Shown piece after piece: positions 14,097 through 27,100 of a stretch of 64,000 nucleotides of DNA. Made by a program: the position numbers and the translations under genes. This DNA comes from Wyeomyia smithii (lineage: Eukaryota; Arthropoda; Insecta; Diptera; Culicidae). The stretch is from contig NC_073695.1 of the NCBI RefSeq assembly GCF_029784165.1, forward strand, positions 279,968,079-280,032,078. Direction: 5' to 3'. Position 1 is the stretch's first letter. Each line of letters begins with the position of its first letter. The notes beneath the pieces are model-generated. The model was not told where the DNA came from, did not search any database, and saw only the letters and a list, made by a program, of their open reading frames with translations.

Positions 14097-14411
14097 CAAT
14101 CAAAGAAATAGTTATCGGTTTCCGTTATACTCTACTAAATTTTTTGGAAATAAATATTGAAATTCAGTCCGCAAATATATATTTCGACTGTGACGTACAG
14201 TCTTCCTCAGTGCTTATGTGGACTGGTGACCAGACCAGTCCACATAAGCACTGAGGAAGACTGTACGTCACAGTCGAAATATATATTTGCGGACTGAATT
14301 TCAATATTTATTTCCAAAAAATTTAGTAGAGTATAACGGAAACCGATAACTATTTCTTTGATTGATCTCAATCACTCTGCTAAGACGCTCGTTATAGATT
14401 TTCTAGATTTG
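14097..14411. mobile_element. Hairpin element A: perfect 133-bp inverted repeat with short 3' tail
   Basis: Arms 14095-14227 and 14234-14366 are perfect reverse complements around the 6-base loop gaccag. A 45-bp non-palindromic tail follows (gctaagacgctcgttatag). The direct repeat aattcacattat flanks the unit at 14085-14096 and 14412-14423, marking it as an insertion of about 315 bp. A relative at 58191-58412 shares its ends. It is non-coding. The structure recalls miniature subterminal-inverted-repeat elements described in Aedes, but identity with any named family is unverified. Confidence 0.85.
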
Positions 14412-14906
14412 AATTCACATTATGCCTGCCATTCGCAGCCAAAGACATATTTTTCACACACAACCTCCAACTTCTAGCGTTTATTCAAATTCTTCAAAAG
14501 AGTCTGACTAAATTGAGATGTGTGCGATAGGAACATTTATAGAATATATTTGCAATATCAAACATGCTATCAACTCATTAACTTAATTGATCATTCAATA
14601 CAAGGATGACAAAAAAAAATATATGTCTGCTCCACTACAGAGTTTTGACGTTGGACTAACGTCTATATCGAAGTTAGGCACCTGAATTTGAAAATCTAGT
14701 AATTCAACCGGGGAAAACCAGGGAAAAGTGGTCAGGTTTTGAGCGCTTATATATCAGTCATTTCTTTTCAGAATTTCGAGGTTTTGGCATCAACCGATCA
14801 GAAATTCTTTTACGGTTGAATTTATGTAACAAAAATAACCTATTGTTCGAGATACACTATTGAAAAATTGATAAATCACATCGATTGTCTAAATCATACC
14901 GAGCAA

Positions 14907-15280
14907 CCAATCACCACCTCTCTTCACAAGCACAGTCGACACTAACGGATACAACCGATCTGACTTTGTAAACAGTCTCGCAGTTTTCAACCAATAACGA
15001 GCTCGCTTTCGGTAGCTGCAACAGGTGTTTCAACACCGTTTTAAAATGCTTCTTTTATCATTACCACTGAACAGATTCTAAACACCAATGGCTTGATTGA
15101 TAGGGGAAATATTGCGCAAGATTGTCATATAATAATTTAAATATGTTTCGATACTAAACTAGTTAAAAGTTGTGTTAAAAGTCGTGCACATTCAACCAAT
15201 CACAAGCTCGCTTCTTGTTTGCTCGCGGATGGATTTTTGCTTTGGGCTATATAATAGCCTGTGTCGTCTCATAGCAAGTG
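14907..15280 (+). promoter_or_regulatory. Promoter-like module: three CCAAT boxes and a TATA box
   Basis: CCAAT stands at 14907, 14991 and 15196. The last two lie inside a duplicated 23-bp context (ttcaaccaatNacNagctcg). TATATAA at 15248-15254 would place a transcript start near 15275-15280, followed by a GC-rich leader-like stretch to about 15590 and then the minisatellite. I found no convincing coding product downstream. It could be the promoter of a lost gene, an LTR or a repeat. Confidence 0.35.
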
Positions 15281-15662
15281 GAAGGCCTCATCAGTTAACA
15301 AGTGGAAGGCCACCAGGCCGGTCTTGTATAATCAGCAGCGGTGGCTGATTCCAGCGGCCAAACTGAGCTGCAGCAGAACCAGAGCGGCGGTATCAGGCAG
15401 CAGCGGCGGAGGTAGTGGGCAGCTGCATTTCTTCATTCAGTTCGGTTCTCCTTCGATCTGAGTTGGACCCCACCAGCGGTAATCCAATTCAGATATCGTT
15501 GGGTGAAAACTGCACGAAACTGCCAGAACTGCCAGAAACTGCACGAGCCAGCGCCGCCACTAGGAAAGCTACCGCCATTTAGTGTGTGTGTGCAGTGTGC
15601 ACATATAGCGTATGTGCATCTGTATTGCTATGACATTTGCGATGATAGGGATGGCGCTGTTG

Positions 15663-16012
15663 CGTGTGTATGGCTAGCTATAGCGTGTGTAAGACACTAG
15701 CATGTGTAGCATATTATGGCTATTGCGTGTATATCTTCGGCGTGTGTACGGATAGTTATAGCTTGTGTGTGGATAGCTGCTGCGTGTGTAATGATTAGTT
15801 ATAGCGTATGTATGGATAGTAATAGCACATGGTTGGATAGCTTATGCGTGTGTATAGATAGTTGTATCGGATGTATGGAAAGGAATAGCGTGTGTATGGA
15901 TAGCTTCGGCATGTGTGTATAAAAAACTATAGCTACAGCGTGGGTATGAATAGTTTTAACGCGTGTTTAGATAGTTAAAGCATGTGTGTGAATAACTATA
16001 GCGGGTGTTTAT
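15663..16012 (+). repeat. 21-bp minisatellite, about 17 units
   Basis: Units follow the consensus gtgtgtatggatagttatagc with substitutions and a few length changes. Because 21 is a multiple of three, it keeps short frames open with a periodic C-V-C-M-D-S pattern. I regard these frames as a by-product of the repeat. Confidence 0.85.
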
Positions 16013-19000
16013 CGAAGATTATTATTGTCATTGAAAATATTAAAATGTCTTAACGAACACAGTTGTGAATTTGATTTTACAGCAGCGTTTAAACTTCTTC
16101 AGCCAGTCTTAATTCATCGAGGAAAAATTACTACCTATGAATGATCAACACTTATTTACTAGAAATTTGATTTAGATCAAAACGGGTTCTTTTGAGTATC
16201 ATAAATTATTGGTAAAAAGAGTTGCAAGTTTTCTCAATGAGCATTCATTAAATTTTCGTTTTTGTTTCTCGGTGCGCGGTTTTGATTTTGTTTCTCGCAC
16301 GCAGAGAAAGAAACAAACTTGTCGCTATCGTGAAAAATAACAAAACAATTAGAAATGCTCTAAATCACAACTGAAGAAGTTAAGATATTATCCTGTCACT
16401 CGCTCAAACCTTGATAACAACTACCGAAAAACGTGTGATTGAGCTCTTGCTATATTGAGTTATTGAACCAAACGTTTTTGTTTTTCAAATACATGAAGTT
16501 ATATGCTGGGCTGGAACTAACCTAGCATGAGTTTTATCGATTAAATGTCAAACAATTTTCAAATTTAAAATTTTCGTTTGAATCGTTCTGGGCTCCAATT
16601 TCAGATAGTTTCGTAAAGTTTGCTTTTTGCTTAGATAGGAAAATTTTACCAATTCGCTCAATTAAATGATTGTCTTGGTAGTGCAGCAAACAAAGGGTTG
16701 ATTCGAATATGTATGAAATGACAGCGATTAAATGAAAGATATCCATTCTTTTAGTATATATTATTATTTATAACGTTTTAACGTCTCAGCATTCAGAAAT
16801 GCACTGTTAGATAAAATTGCAGCAAATACTAGAGTTGCAATTCTCTCTATTATTTGTTTTAATGGAATATAAGAATACCGTAGTCCAACGTCATGCGGTC
16901 GTGTCTTGAATACCACCCTCCTACTTTTTATTTGCTACAATTTTTTTTTTCAGAAAATCACAATTTCACAGCCGCCGTTATTTGATTGTTGCAGTCGAGA
17001 GACTAGAGCGGAGAAATAAATTTGTTAACCCAACAACAGAAAATCATATTAGGAGAAGTTAAAACAGTGAATCGCGTCATACGGATTGAAGCGAACAGAG
17101 GAAAATGCTTTCCGCTCACGAACGCATTCTTCCTAGATAGAGTTTTGCGTTTATTTCAATTTGATTGATTTTTATTGTTTGACTTTATTTGCCTTTCCGT
17201 AACCGTTCAAGTTCACGATTTCCGCATCGAACACGGAACGCTTCTGCAAGTCGCAAAGTTTGTAAATCCTGCGATAGAAAATGTTTAGACGCCGATTCGG
17301 TGAGCGTGTTCTTGAAAAGAATTCACGCCTCATTGAAAGGGGAGCGCACTGTTTAACAAAAAATGACAAGCCGCCGATAACGATCCAACGGCGCTTTGCG
17401 AGATTATCGGTATTCGTTGCACACCGATGCGATGTGATCAGATAAGCTGACCGGCTGCGTTGTAGTGTCGGTTCGGAAGTTCAGCCAGGCGACCTTTGTT
17501 CATTTTACTCTTATCAATGCAGTGGGTGGATTACCGTTTCAGGAAACATATAGCACAAACGTTCGGTGCCGGCTTACGGATAGATACCTAGTCTTTTAAT
17601 CGTTGCACAAGTGGATAAGCTACTTTGGCGACGATAGCTTGAGAAATGCTTTCGCTGGATGTATTAAGCCTCTTGTTGTTTATTATATAAATAAATTGCT
17701 GCAGACAACAGGCTCGTTTGAATCCGGCTTAGGAAGAACAGACCATTTTTAATCTTCTTTTAGTGAAAGGATTATATTTTATTCTAACGCGCTTTATTAA
17801 TACAGCGATGCTTAATGTCGAGCACGCATGATTGCATTTATCTAATAAAATATTAAAAATAAGGTTGCACTTTGAATTCATCTAGGCAAATGTCGCTATG
17901 CTTTTACCTTTCGCTAATATGAATTACAGAGTGGACATTTTTATGGTTATTGTTAAAAAACATAGTCATTATTTTTTTTCAACTGTGGGCCGGTATGGGA
18001 AAAAAATAACTGGTTAGACTTAAAAAAAACAGTTATGAAAAATATAAGATTTCCATTTTATAATATTATATAAATACCGCAGGATTATACAATAAGTGAG
18101 AAAAATAATATTTTTAATAAAGTTTTTCCTGTACGTATGACTAACATTTTCACAAAAAAGATAGAACTTCAACAAACAATAGTGAAACATCTTTTAGGTC
18201 TCAGTTTAGAGAATAACATTACGTAAATCATATTCAGTTTTACTGATCAGATGGAATCAACCTGTCAGCGCTGCTGTTCTGTGGAATAAATATATCACAA
18301 CGTCGAAAGGAACAACGATTGATTTATGAAAAATTCAACACATCGAATTGAAAGGTTACAAAACTGGAGCAAAAATAGTAACGCAAATCGGAAAATCTCC
18401 CTATAACCCATCGATGCCGTTTCAATTTTACGACGCTTTTTGGGCTGACCCGTTGGTTGGTGTGGTTTTCACTTCTGGAAACTGCCAATGAGGTCCAACT
18501 GTGATCGGAGCAGTGCTCCTATTGCCCGCGTGTGTACGTGTTTTTTACTCTTCCCTATGTACCGACCGGGAAGGCAGTACCTAGCGATAACCCTCCAAAT
18601 ATCGCATGCCATTGAATGGGTTATCGGTTCCATATGTACCCGATCGAAGCAACGGTATGCTTGATGTATGGCTTGGGTGAAGTTAGTTGATTTTTTGCTG
18701 CGTGTGAAACTTATATCCCTAACTTGGGATGAATACATGACCGTGGAACGAACTGCTGTGCCGTGTGACATTGCAACCACAGAAAAGGCTATAAATTCAA
18801 AATAAATTCGATGACAATTGAGCATCTGTATTCATAGCACAGACGTTTGGAAGTGAAATATTTTCGTTCGATGTGATTTGGAGTTTCGACTATCCTTTGA
18901 ACTGTGCAGGTTCTTGATAAAGAACATAGGATTTTTGTAGTGGACTCGAACTAAATCTTTGTTCAATATGACCGTCTAGATGAGTTTTCTGTAACTGCCA

Positions 19001-22000
19001 CTGCTGCATGAGTCATTAAAAATATAAACGGTACTTTGAAAGTCTGGCTTTCATACAATGCTATAATCATAAAGCTAAACAAAAATGATTTGATTTATTC
19101 TTCGAAAGTATACTGAAATATCAGAAATGTACTAAAGTTTAACGTATTGAATAGAGTATCCCAGCACTGCAGCCTTTAATAATCGTTATCATGTTTATTA
19201 AGGCTTTTTAGTTCATTTATTTTAAATAAGAAGCTGTATGTGCACAGTTAGACTGGCTTATCACAAATGAATCTTCGAATTTTGTGTCCAGCCAGGGGAT
19301 ATGAAACTTCATGCACAATAGAAATAAGTTCCCCAGTTTTTTCATCACATTGATTGATAGATTTAACTATAAAATAGTCCTTTTTATTTTTATTTTGGGC
19401 TTGTTTCCAGCCATGTGCAGTTCTTCACAATATTCAGCTTACTTTGCGTAGTAATAGTTGAAAATCTCTAATTTATTATTGTAGTAATTTTATGCAATTT
19501 GTAAGACAATTAAAGTCGTTTCAAATAAAATACAAATTAGGTTAACTGCAAATGTATAGATTAACTAAGTTTTTCTTTCTAAAATAACAGACAAAATTTT
19601 TCATCGACTTACCCAGCCAGCCGTTTATGACAAGCGGAAAAATCATGTCGGCGGCACAATCACAGTGCCTCATAGCCTCTCAACCACATTATACATAAAC
19701 ATAGGACATCCGATGAAGAATGTAATCACAAAGCAGTCGCATGGTCGTTTTCTGTCTCCACCCGGGCGGACGCCACACACTGCTAAGGAGGCACTAGTAA
19801 AAAGAGACCAAATTTTGCTAGTAAAAGTAGGTTATTTGGGAGAAATCGACTCGTTCGCCTTTTTACCAGAAGCAGCGGCAGCTTGGGTAATAGAATCATC
19901 AGAAAACGACCGAAGACGTGATAAAAATTCCTATTTCGCTAGCACGTTTAGTGAGATGACTTTGGAAAAGACCAGTCGTGATCTTTGGTGGAATAGATAA
20001 CAATAAATAGCAATATAGTGAAAAGCGCAAAGCTGCTAGTTTTTATGTATACATAGTACAAATGAAGCATGCAGTGGACCACGCCGCCAATGAGGCTCCA
20101 TGCTTTCGGTCTACAAGGGCACGAATGAGAAACGTTCGCCTCTTCTACCAACGTCTTGTTTTATAGCAAGGGGAAGATCATGCTGCTATACCGTACCACA
20201 TCACACCAGAAATCTGTATAATGATATTTCCGGCGTGATTGGAATGCAATCATTGGTTTGTCATACTTATAGTGAATTGATAGAATAGTTGACATCAGTA
20301 AGGTGCTAAGATAATCCTTCAATTTATGTATGAATCATCAATTTGGACAAACGTTTGTTGTATGTTTCCAACTCAATGATTTAGAAGACTAGACTTCAAA
20401 CTAATGCAATATTGCAATCACAAAAGCGAAACACTTTTGGCTCGTCTTATTTAATACGCTTTTTTCTGTAGCGAGGTTTATTAGAAATTATCATACTAAT
20501 GTTCATTTCCTGATTCTTTTTCCGTTTTTGAATGATTTATTAAGGTATTCTATTCCAACAGTGAATGCATTTAGTCCCTATTTCAATTGAATGAGTTTAG
20601 TCTCTTCTTCACTTCCTATATAAAATGGCTTCCGCTTCCCGGTAAACCGCAAGCACAATAAATATTTCGGTCGTACACAGCGAGCAATAATAATCAACGG
20701 TTGTGTAAATAGAAACTGTGCAAAGTTCTAGTTAAAACTTCCCTTCCCCTCTACCTATTCTGAAAACAGAAGAGGTCAGAAATGCATACAGTTGTGTGGT
20801 TCGGCTAAATGCTTTTCTGGCAGAGGAAAAAAAAGTTAGTCGGCAAACATTCCACTACATGTATAATAGTCTGATATTCATGACGAACGGTCAATGAAAG
20901 ACTTTTTTACTTCTGAACAATTCTTGAGTTTGTATCGGACCTATCAGTACAGTACAGTAAAATCTTAATTCTATTAGCAGTCTTGAAAATGTAATGATCA
21001 GATATCACAAGCTTATAATTAGTTATTTGTATTGCAAAAATAAATATTATTATGTGCTTGCTATTGTATAATAACATAGTTTTATATCAGCGAAATACTT
21101 TCTTGTTAAATAATTTCTTTCGACACTACAAATTTTTGTCATTAATTTAGAGTGTTTGTGCGCGTAAGAAAGTTTCATTTTAATTGGAATATAAAATTCG
21201 AGGCACTAAGATACAGTTGTAATCACACAGCTATAAATAAGTAATCGAAACGGCAGAGTACCGGCGGAATCGTATTTATCTTTGTTCTCACTCCTCCAGT
21301 ATCCGCACTGTAAAGTCCGTCTACTCGAACAAATCAGGTGAAAATTTTATTATTCAACAATAAAAACTTTCATTGAGTTTTACTGACCGGAAATCACTAA
21401 TAAAAACAAGTCTGCTTTCCACCCGTTATGCTTTTCACTGTAAAAAAGCAAGCAGGCAGGAGGTTAACGCCGAAACTTTACCACATTCAAAACCACTCCA
21501 GGGAAACATTTCCGATAGTGACCGGTAGCTGTGGGACTAGCCGTGAAATGGCAGAGATCCAACAAACCCGAATTTTCGGCCACTCAAACTAGCGCCCGCC
21601 GGTTAGTCGGTCACTCAGTCGGAAGTATGCATACCCTTCCTACTCCACGGTTGTCGTACTCGGTTAGCTGCGGTGTAAATCTCCCGGATTTTTTAAATCA
21701 CTGATGCCGGGTAGATTATTATCTGAACTAAGCGAAAGCAACCCGGGAGTAAAGTACTCTGGATAGTAAGCAGATTCATGAAACTCGTGCACATGATATA
21801 TTTATATAAGGGGTGGAAAATAATATTTATATCAAATAACTTTAAAGCATGAAACATTAATTGTCATAATTATGCATGGACATTTCACTAATGAAGACTA
21901 GAAAGTTCTGTGAACATTGATAATTTTTCTTCAGAAAAATGTATAAATTTAAACAGTTTCATTTCTTTTTTCGTCAAACAGTTATTTTTCGAAACGAAAA

Positions 22001-22548
22001 ATCTATGTTGTAGAGGTTACTAGGCTGTCATTTTTTCTAATGAGGAATACCAGATCACACCTAGCGGGATTTGTTGGTGTTTTTATTTGATTTAATCTGG
22101 GTGAACTGAATGCATAATTGTCAGAAACCTTTGTATTTCGTTTAGGGTATTTGTTCCGTTAACCCTTTTCCGCTGATGGTGACTCTAAAGCACCAAGTAT
22201 TATAATCATCATATCTTGACATAAAATAGTTTGTTGTGCTTACGATTGTTCCATAAACTTTTATATGCTGCCTCAGAGCATCACTGGGCATTTTCTTCAA
22301 AATATTACAGTTGACAGTAATTTTAGTTAGTCTACAAAGTGTTCAGCTTGAATTTTCTCGTGAAGCTATAAATTTTAATGGTAAACCTTGTGAGCGGGAG
22401 AGGGTTAATGTCAGGCATATTGTATTATTGGCAGGGCGTAAAATAAGTCTCAAAGCTTTAGTTTCTTGCTTGATAGATCTTTACATTGCAGACCCTTATG
22501 TTACTAGGACATGCCTGACGATAAAAGAACAGATACCCTAATAACTTA
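16013..22548. other. Gene-free stretch with some GC-richer islands
   Basis: Islands near 17050-17580, 18370-18860, 19600-20290 and 21240-21730 are less AT-rich than their flanks and could be unique regulatory DNA or untranslated exons. ORFs of 118 codons (18469-18825, minus) and 111 codons (19665-20000, plus) match no family I know and are within chance expectation. Confidence 0.55.
20622..20700 (+). promoter_or_regulatory. Isolated TATA-box candidate
   Basis: cctatataaaatgg is followed about 30 bp on by a GC-richer stretch (cttcccggtaaaccgcaagc). No downstream gene is visible, so this may be chance. Confidence 0.2.
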
Positions 22549-24126
22549 ACTAGCTGATACCCGGCCCGCGTTGCTGCATCTCCTAGTTTTTGTCGACAAT
22601 TACTTATCGCCTAAATGTGTTATTATTTCAAACATTTATAATTATTACTATTCAGTAAAAAAATCCCATAAAATTACAATTGTTCACAAGCACATAAAAG
22701 AAACATTGGAAATTTAACTATTATGAGCTAGAAAACATTATGTGTTTTCATTTGTATTAGCTGTAAATTTTATTTTTCGAAACTGATCTGTATGTTTTCT
22801 ACCTAAAGCTCAACACATATCACGACATTTTTCAATAGTTCAATAGTTCTTGTCATATCATTAATATGTTACCGTATATTGATGAAGGCGTAAAAAATTT
22901 CCCAATCGATTGTTGCAAAAACGCAGAAAATCCGTTAGAAACCAATATCATTGAAACATCCTTTAGTCCTAAACCCCTTATAATTAAATTTATATGATGA
23001 ATTGACGATCTCTACTTTGCAAAACGAAAAATTCAGCACCCGCCTTCTCCCCCTGCACACGCTACAGGAATAAAGCGACACTAATATTTTAGAAACATGT
23101 TCGACAGATAAAAACTCCTAGATACAAATTTTCAAGATGAATTATTAGGTTCAAAAATAACGAAGGTTGTTGTTACTCTCCCCTCTCTTTAACTACGTTA
23201 ATAAGATACAGAAAAATTAATATCACGGGAAATTACTTCGTATTTGAGAACCTACGTATACAGAATAACAAGGTGTTCATCTTTGGCGTTTCGGAGTTTA
23301 CGAATTTGTTGTTGCTGCCCGCTCTTTTCCTTCCTACACTTTTGAGATAGATATTATTTAAATTTATTGAAACATCTACGCTGCTTTGTGACCAGTTTTT
23401 ACCGAATAGAATGATAATCGGTTAAGCGGTTTTAAAATCAATAATCAATGTGCCCACCCCCTTCTTTCTTTTAACTACGCCACTGAGATATAGCTAAGTC
23501 TTGAATGACAGAGTTATGTCGCAAAACCACGGCTCATACTCGAAAACACGTGTATGCAAATTTTTATGATGAGCTTTTTAATATTGCACTAATAATGAAA
23601 TTTGATATACAGTAAGGTCGCTTTTCACGCGGGATGCTTCCTCCATTACTCAGAAACGGTACAAGATATCGACCTCATTTCAATCACGTTTTCCGTTTTA
23701 GGCCACGAGTGATCATACATCAGTTTTCAAGAAAATTCACAATTTTTGGTGTAAATACTCAAAATTTAAAAAATTGAATTCTGGTCTCTAGATTGGCCAC
23801 TATCATATTCAAACGGGGTTACCCCTACCCCCCCCCCTACCCCCCTCCCTCTTCCTTGCAACGTCTCTGAGGCCTAACATGACACAGTAACGTCGCAAAA
23901 ATACATCTGAGACTCAAAAGCATCTGCCCCTCTACGGAGAAAAAAGTTTTCACGTTCATAAACCACAAATTCATCCCCCCTTGCCGACGCTTAAAAGATA
24001 GAGCAAAACTAATATTTTAGAGTTATCTCGTACTCGAAACCCCCTATGTACAAATTTTCTCGGTAATCGGTTCAGTAGTTTTTGAGTCTATTGGGAACAG
24101 ACAGACAGACATTCGTATTTATAGGT
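22549..24126 (+). repeat. Non-coding element of diverged ~150-bp units
   Basis: It opens with ctgatacccggcccgcgttg and closes with ggttcagtagtttttgagtc followed by gacagacagacattcg. These two borders recur together in many insect repeats that I recognise but cannot name. Between them run five or six diverged units, each with a C-rich block, an actacg(c)taa-agata block, a tactcgaaa block and a caaatttt-atgatg block. No reading frame is present. Confidence 0.6.
23609..23815 (-). repeat. MITE-like repeat, copy B, nested
   Basis: It starts acagtaaggtcgcttttcac and continues as the inverted counterpart of 2703-2845 (gcttcctccattactcagaa, aagatatcgacctcatttca). It is inserted in the tandem-unit element 22549-24126. 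Confidence 0.65.
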
Positions 24127-27100
24127 ACAGGAAAAAATAGAAGAAGATTTGGAATATTTTAAATAACCAGACATTAACCAATTACTATTTATTACGTGGA
24201 AGATTTGGTCAAACAAGCTCAATTTGTAGGTTAATAAACTTTAAATTCCAATTGGTTCGACTTTGTTCCGCCATTTTGACTGACGATTCAAATGTGTCAT
24301 TATTTAGAACTAGTTTCTGTGTCAAAGAATCAAAATCAAGCGTATCATTCGTTTCAAATATCACGCCAACATTCAAAACTGTTATGAGGGTCGAAAACTG
24401 AAAAATTTTGGGGAGTTTTCCACGTTTGGGGAGTTTTCCACGAATGGGTTTGAAAAATATAACTTGTGCTTGGGGCTTGAAAGACATTTCGTTACAACCG
24501 TTATTGCCTGAGACCGAATTTACCTCTGCATCTCTAACGACTGTAACACAGTGCAACAAAAATTGACTTTTGGTCTGTCTTGGTTTATATAATTTTTTAT
24601 ATAATTATTTTGTGTATTTTGATACAAAAGCAAGTTTCCCCGAGTTTGAACATATTTCGACTTAATGGGCAACAATGGCGCCATTTTGAATTTTTGAGAA
24701 ATCGGAAATTTTCGATGTTTTTTCGACGCCATTTTGTTTTAAGACCAAATATCACAATTCTTATTTCTTATTCTTATTTGAAATCTGTTTAACGTAATAT
24801 TAAGAGTTTAAGCGTTACTCAAAGATACAATATAAATTTGTCTTTACATGATCTTCCCCCTTTTGCGGGGAGGGGGTTGTATTTAAATTTTTCGAAGACG
24901 CGTACAGAAAACACCTAGGCAATGTCATAATCGATCCAATGTCTCCGGTCGCAGTGATGAGTCCACCCAGAAAAAAGAGGGTGGGAGGGAATCTGAGAAT
25001 GAACTCATGCCTAAAGGTCCCTCTGACACCGAAAGGTCTAGTTCTACTGAAATGTGAACGCATTACCATTCACTTGTTAAAGCGGACTCTATAACCTTGA
25101 GGCTACGAGCTCCCACGACGTTTGAAGTTTAAAAAATTATTTTAAAATAATCGGTTATTCATTTACTTGGTGTGTTTTGTAACGAGACGTCGAAAACCAG
25201 CAGGAAAAATAGTTGATAGGGAATTGTTTGCATACAAATACTATTCAAATATATAAATTAAAAAAAAATGTAAACACTTTTAGCCATATGTTTACCACTG
25301 TTACATACCTGGTTCTATATTTTCAGTTATTCTTCAAGGCCGCAAAACCCATGAATTTAAGAAAGACAGAATTTGAAAGCCTAATTGCAGTTCTAATAAC
25401 TACAAAAAATAGATCAACACCGCTCCCAATACAATTCTTCTCATAACTACGCACCACTTCAACTAAATAGAATGTTAAAAATTCATCAGCACTTGATATT
25501 TTTAGACTTTACAACTAAACTGCTATTTTTCATAACATAAAGGCACTAATACAATAATGGAAATTATCATCACCAGAGTTTAATCAATCTAGTTTAAAAT
25601 GGGCTAGTCTTTGTATTTGTTTTTTTCAATAGCCAGGTTCCAGACTTCCAGGAAAAAGATTAGCGCGACACATTTTTTTACGCTTTCTGATGATTTCTTC
25701 ATAAAACATTGAGTGCTTCAATGCGCATTAAATTTAAAAAAATACGACAACAGCATTACAATTATTATCAAATCTCTCAATTTTATAATCTAATATTTCA
25801 TACTGTTATCATAGTACTTGCGGTTTCATGTTTCAAACATTTGCAGCACGGATGATTCGACTTTTTCGATCACAATAATCATTGCCGGATATCATTCCAT
25901 CTATTCGCATTTTCATCGGATAGAATACAGTGGAAATAATGAACCAGCAAAATGTCACTAAATGGACATTGGACAGATGGGAAATACGTGAGTGAAATGG
26001 CAACATTTCGATTGGTTGCTGCCACCGGAGGGTGGCTGTCATCCGATTTGGGAATACCCTGAAACGAGGTAATTGACTTCGTCTTTGAAATCTTGCAACA
26101 GCGGACAATTTCGACACACGGCACATAATGCTGTATCTCTCAGTAACCGTTTTATCCTCAAGTACCGTTTGGTCTAGGCTTAGTATACAGCTGTATAAGG
26201 GAAAGCAATTCATTAAATTAGAACTATACAAGCTATCAAATACGAAATGGGGATTATTTTTCATATCCAAATCTTATGGTTCATAATCAGTTTTATGTTT
26301 TTTTTTCATATAAAATTGTGTAATGTTGCGCGAGTTTTTTTTATGTTATAAATTTTACTATTATCCATTACCTAGATAGAAAAGACCACCAGAAAATTCG
26401 ATTGCATCTGTTTATGTTGATTATTATATAGCCAATAACGGCTTTGAAATTACAGCACGATCCTACCAGCCTAGCATAATATTGTTAGATTCGGACAAAT
26501 TACTGCGCGAATCAAATTTGCATTTCATTGTGGAAGCCAAACATTGTTCTCGCTCATTAAGCGAAAGTTGACAAATTGCAATGATGAAAATTTTATTATG
26601 TATGGTACCTATGACAATTGGCATAAAAACCTGAACCCCGGACCGGGTGACACACATTGAACATTCAAATTAATTCCAGCCTGATTCCACTAATAGCATT
26701 GAACGAGTGAAATGAATGAACCGGTTGTGCGTGGGTGAATTCTCGGCGCGCATAAAACTAGCATGCCATCAGCATATATGAGGTTCCGTGCGCTCTCAAG
26801 TAAATCGACTGACTACATGACTGATGAAGCTGTAGATTCGCTAATGACTATTTTTCCTGTGTCAAATGAAACAATTTAGTTACGAACGTGTTTACCGTCT
26901 GTCTCGCGACGAACCGAGCCAGAAATCCTAGGCACAGAGTACGTTATGCGTTGGTGATTGCTAGCCATACCGATGAAGTAGACACATACAGCTCTGGCTC
27001 AAGCATTGCGATCTTAATTAAGTGTAATTGAATTTTAAAAGTAACGTGACTTTGTTCCCTTTCTCGCTAGCTTCAGATGTCTACTTTTGCTTGACGAATA

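Noticed and set aside
15716..15922. Cysteine-rich repeat peptide with C-V-C-M-D-S periodicity
   Set aside because: Direct consequence of the 21-bp minisatellite. No start context, signal or flanking gene structure.
18469..18825. 118-codon ORF on the minus strand
   Set aside because: No domain, signal or splice context. Lengths of this order are expected by chance in 64 kb of AT-rich sequence read in six frames.
19665..20000. 111-codon ORF on the plus strand
   Set aside because: Starts at GTG rather than ATG and shows no domain.
24209..24559. 116-codon ORF with RGKLPKRGKLPK
   Set aside because: The internal repeat reflects a short DNA repeat (ggggagttttccacg). It has a non-ATG start and sits in repeat-like DNA.
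25833..26270. 145-codon ORF on the minus strand
   Set aside because: No recognisable motif, and a second long frame overlaps it. Still near the length expected once by chance.
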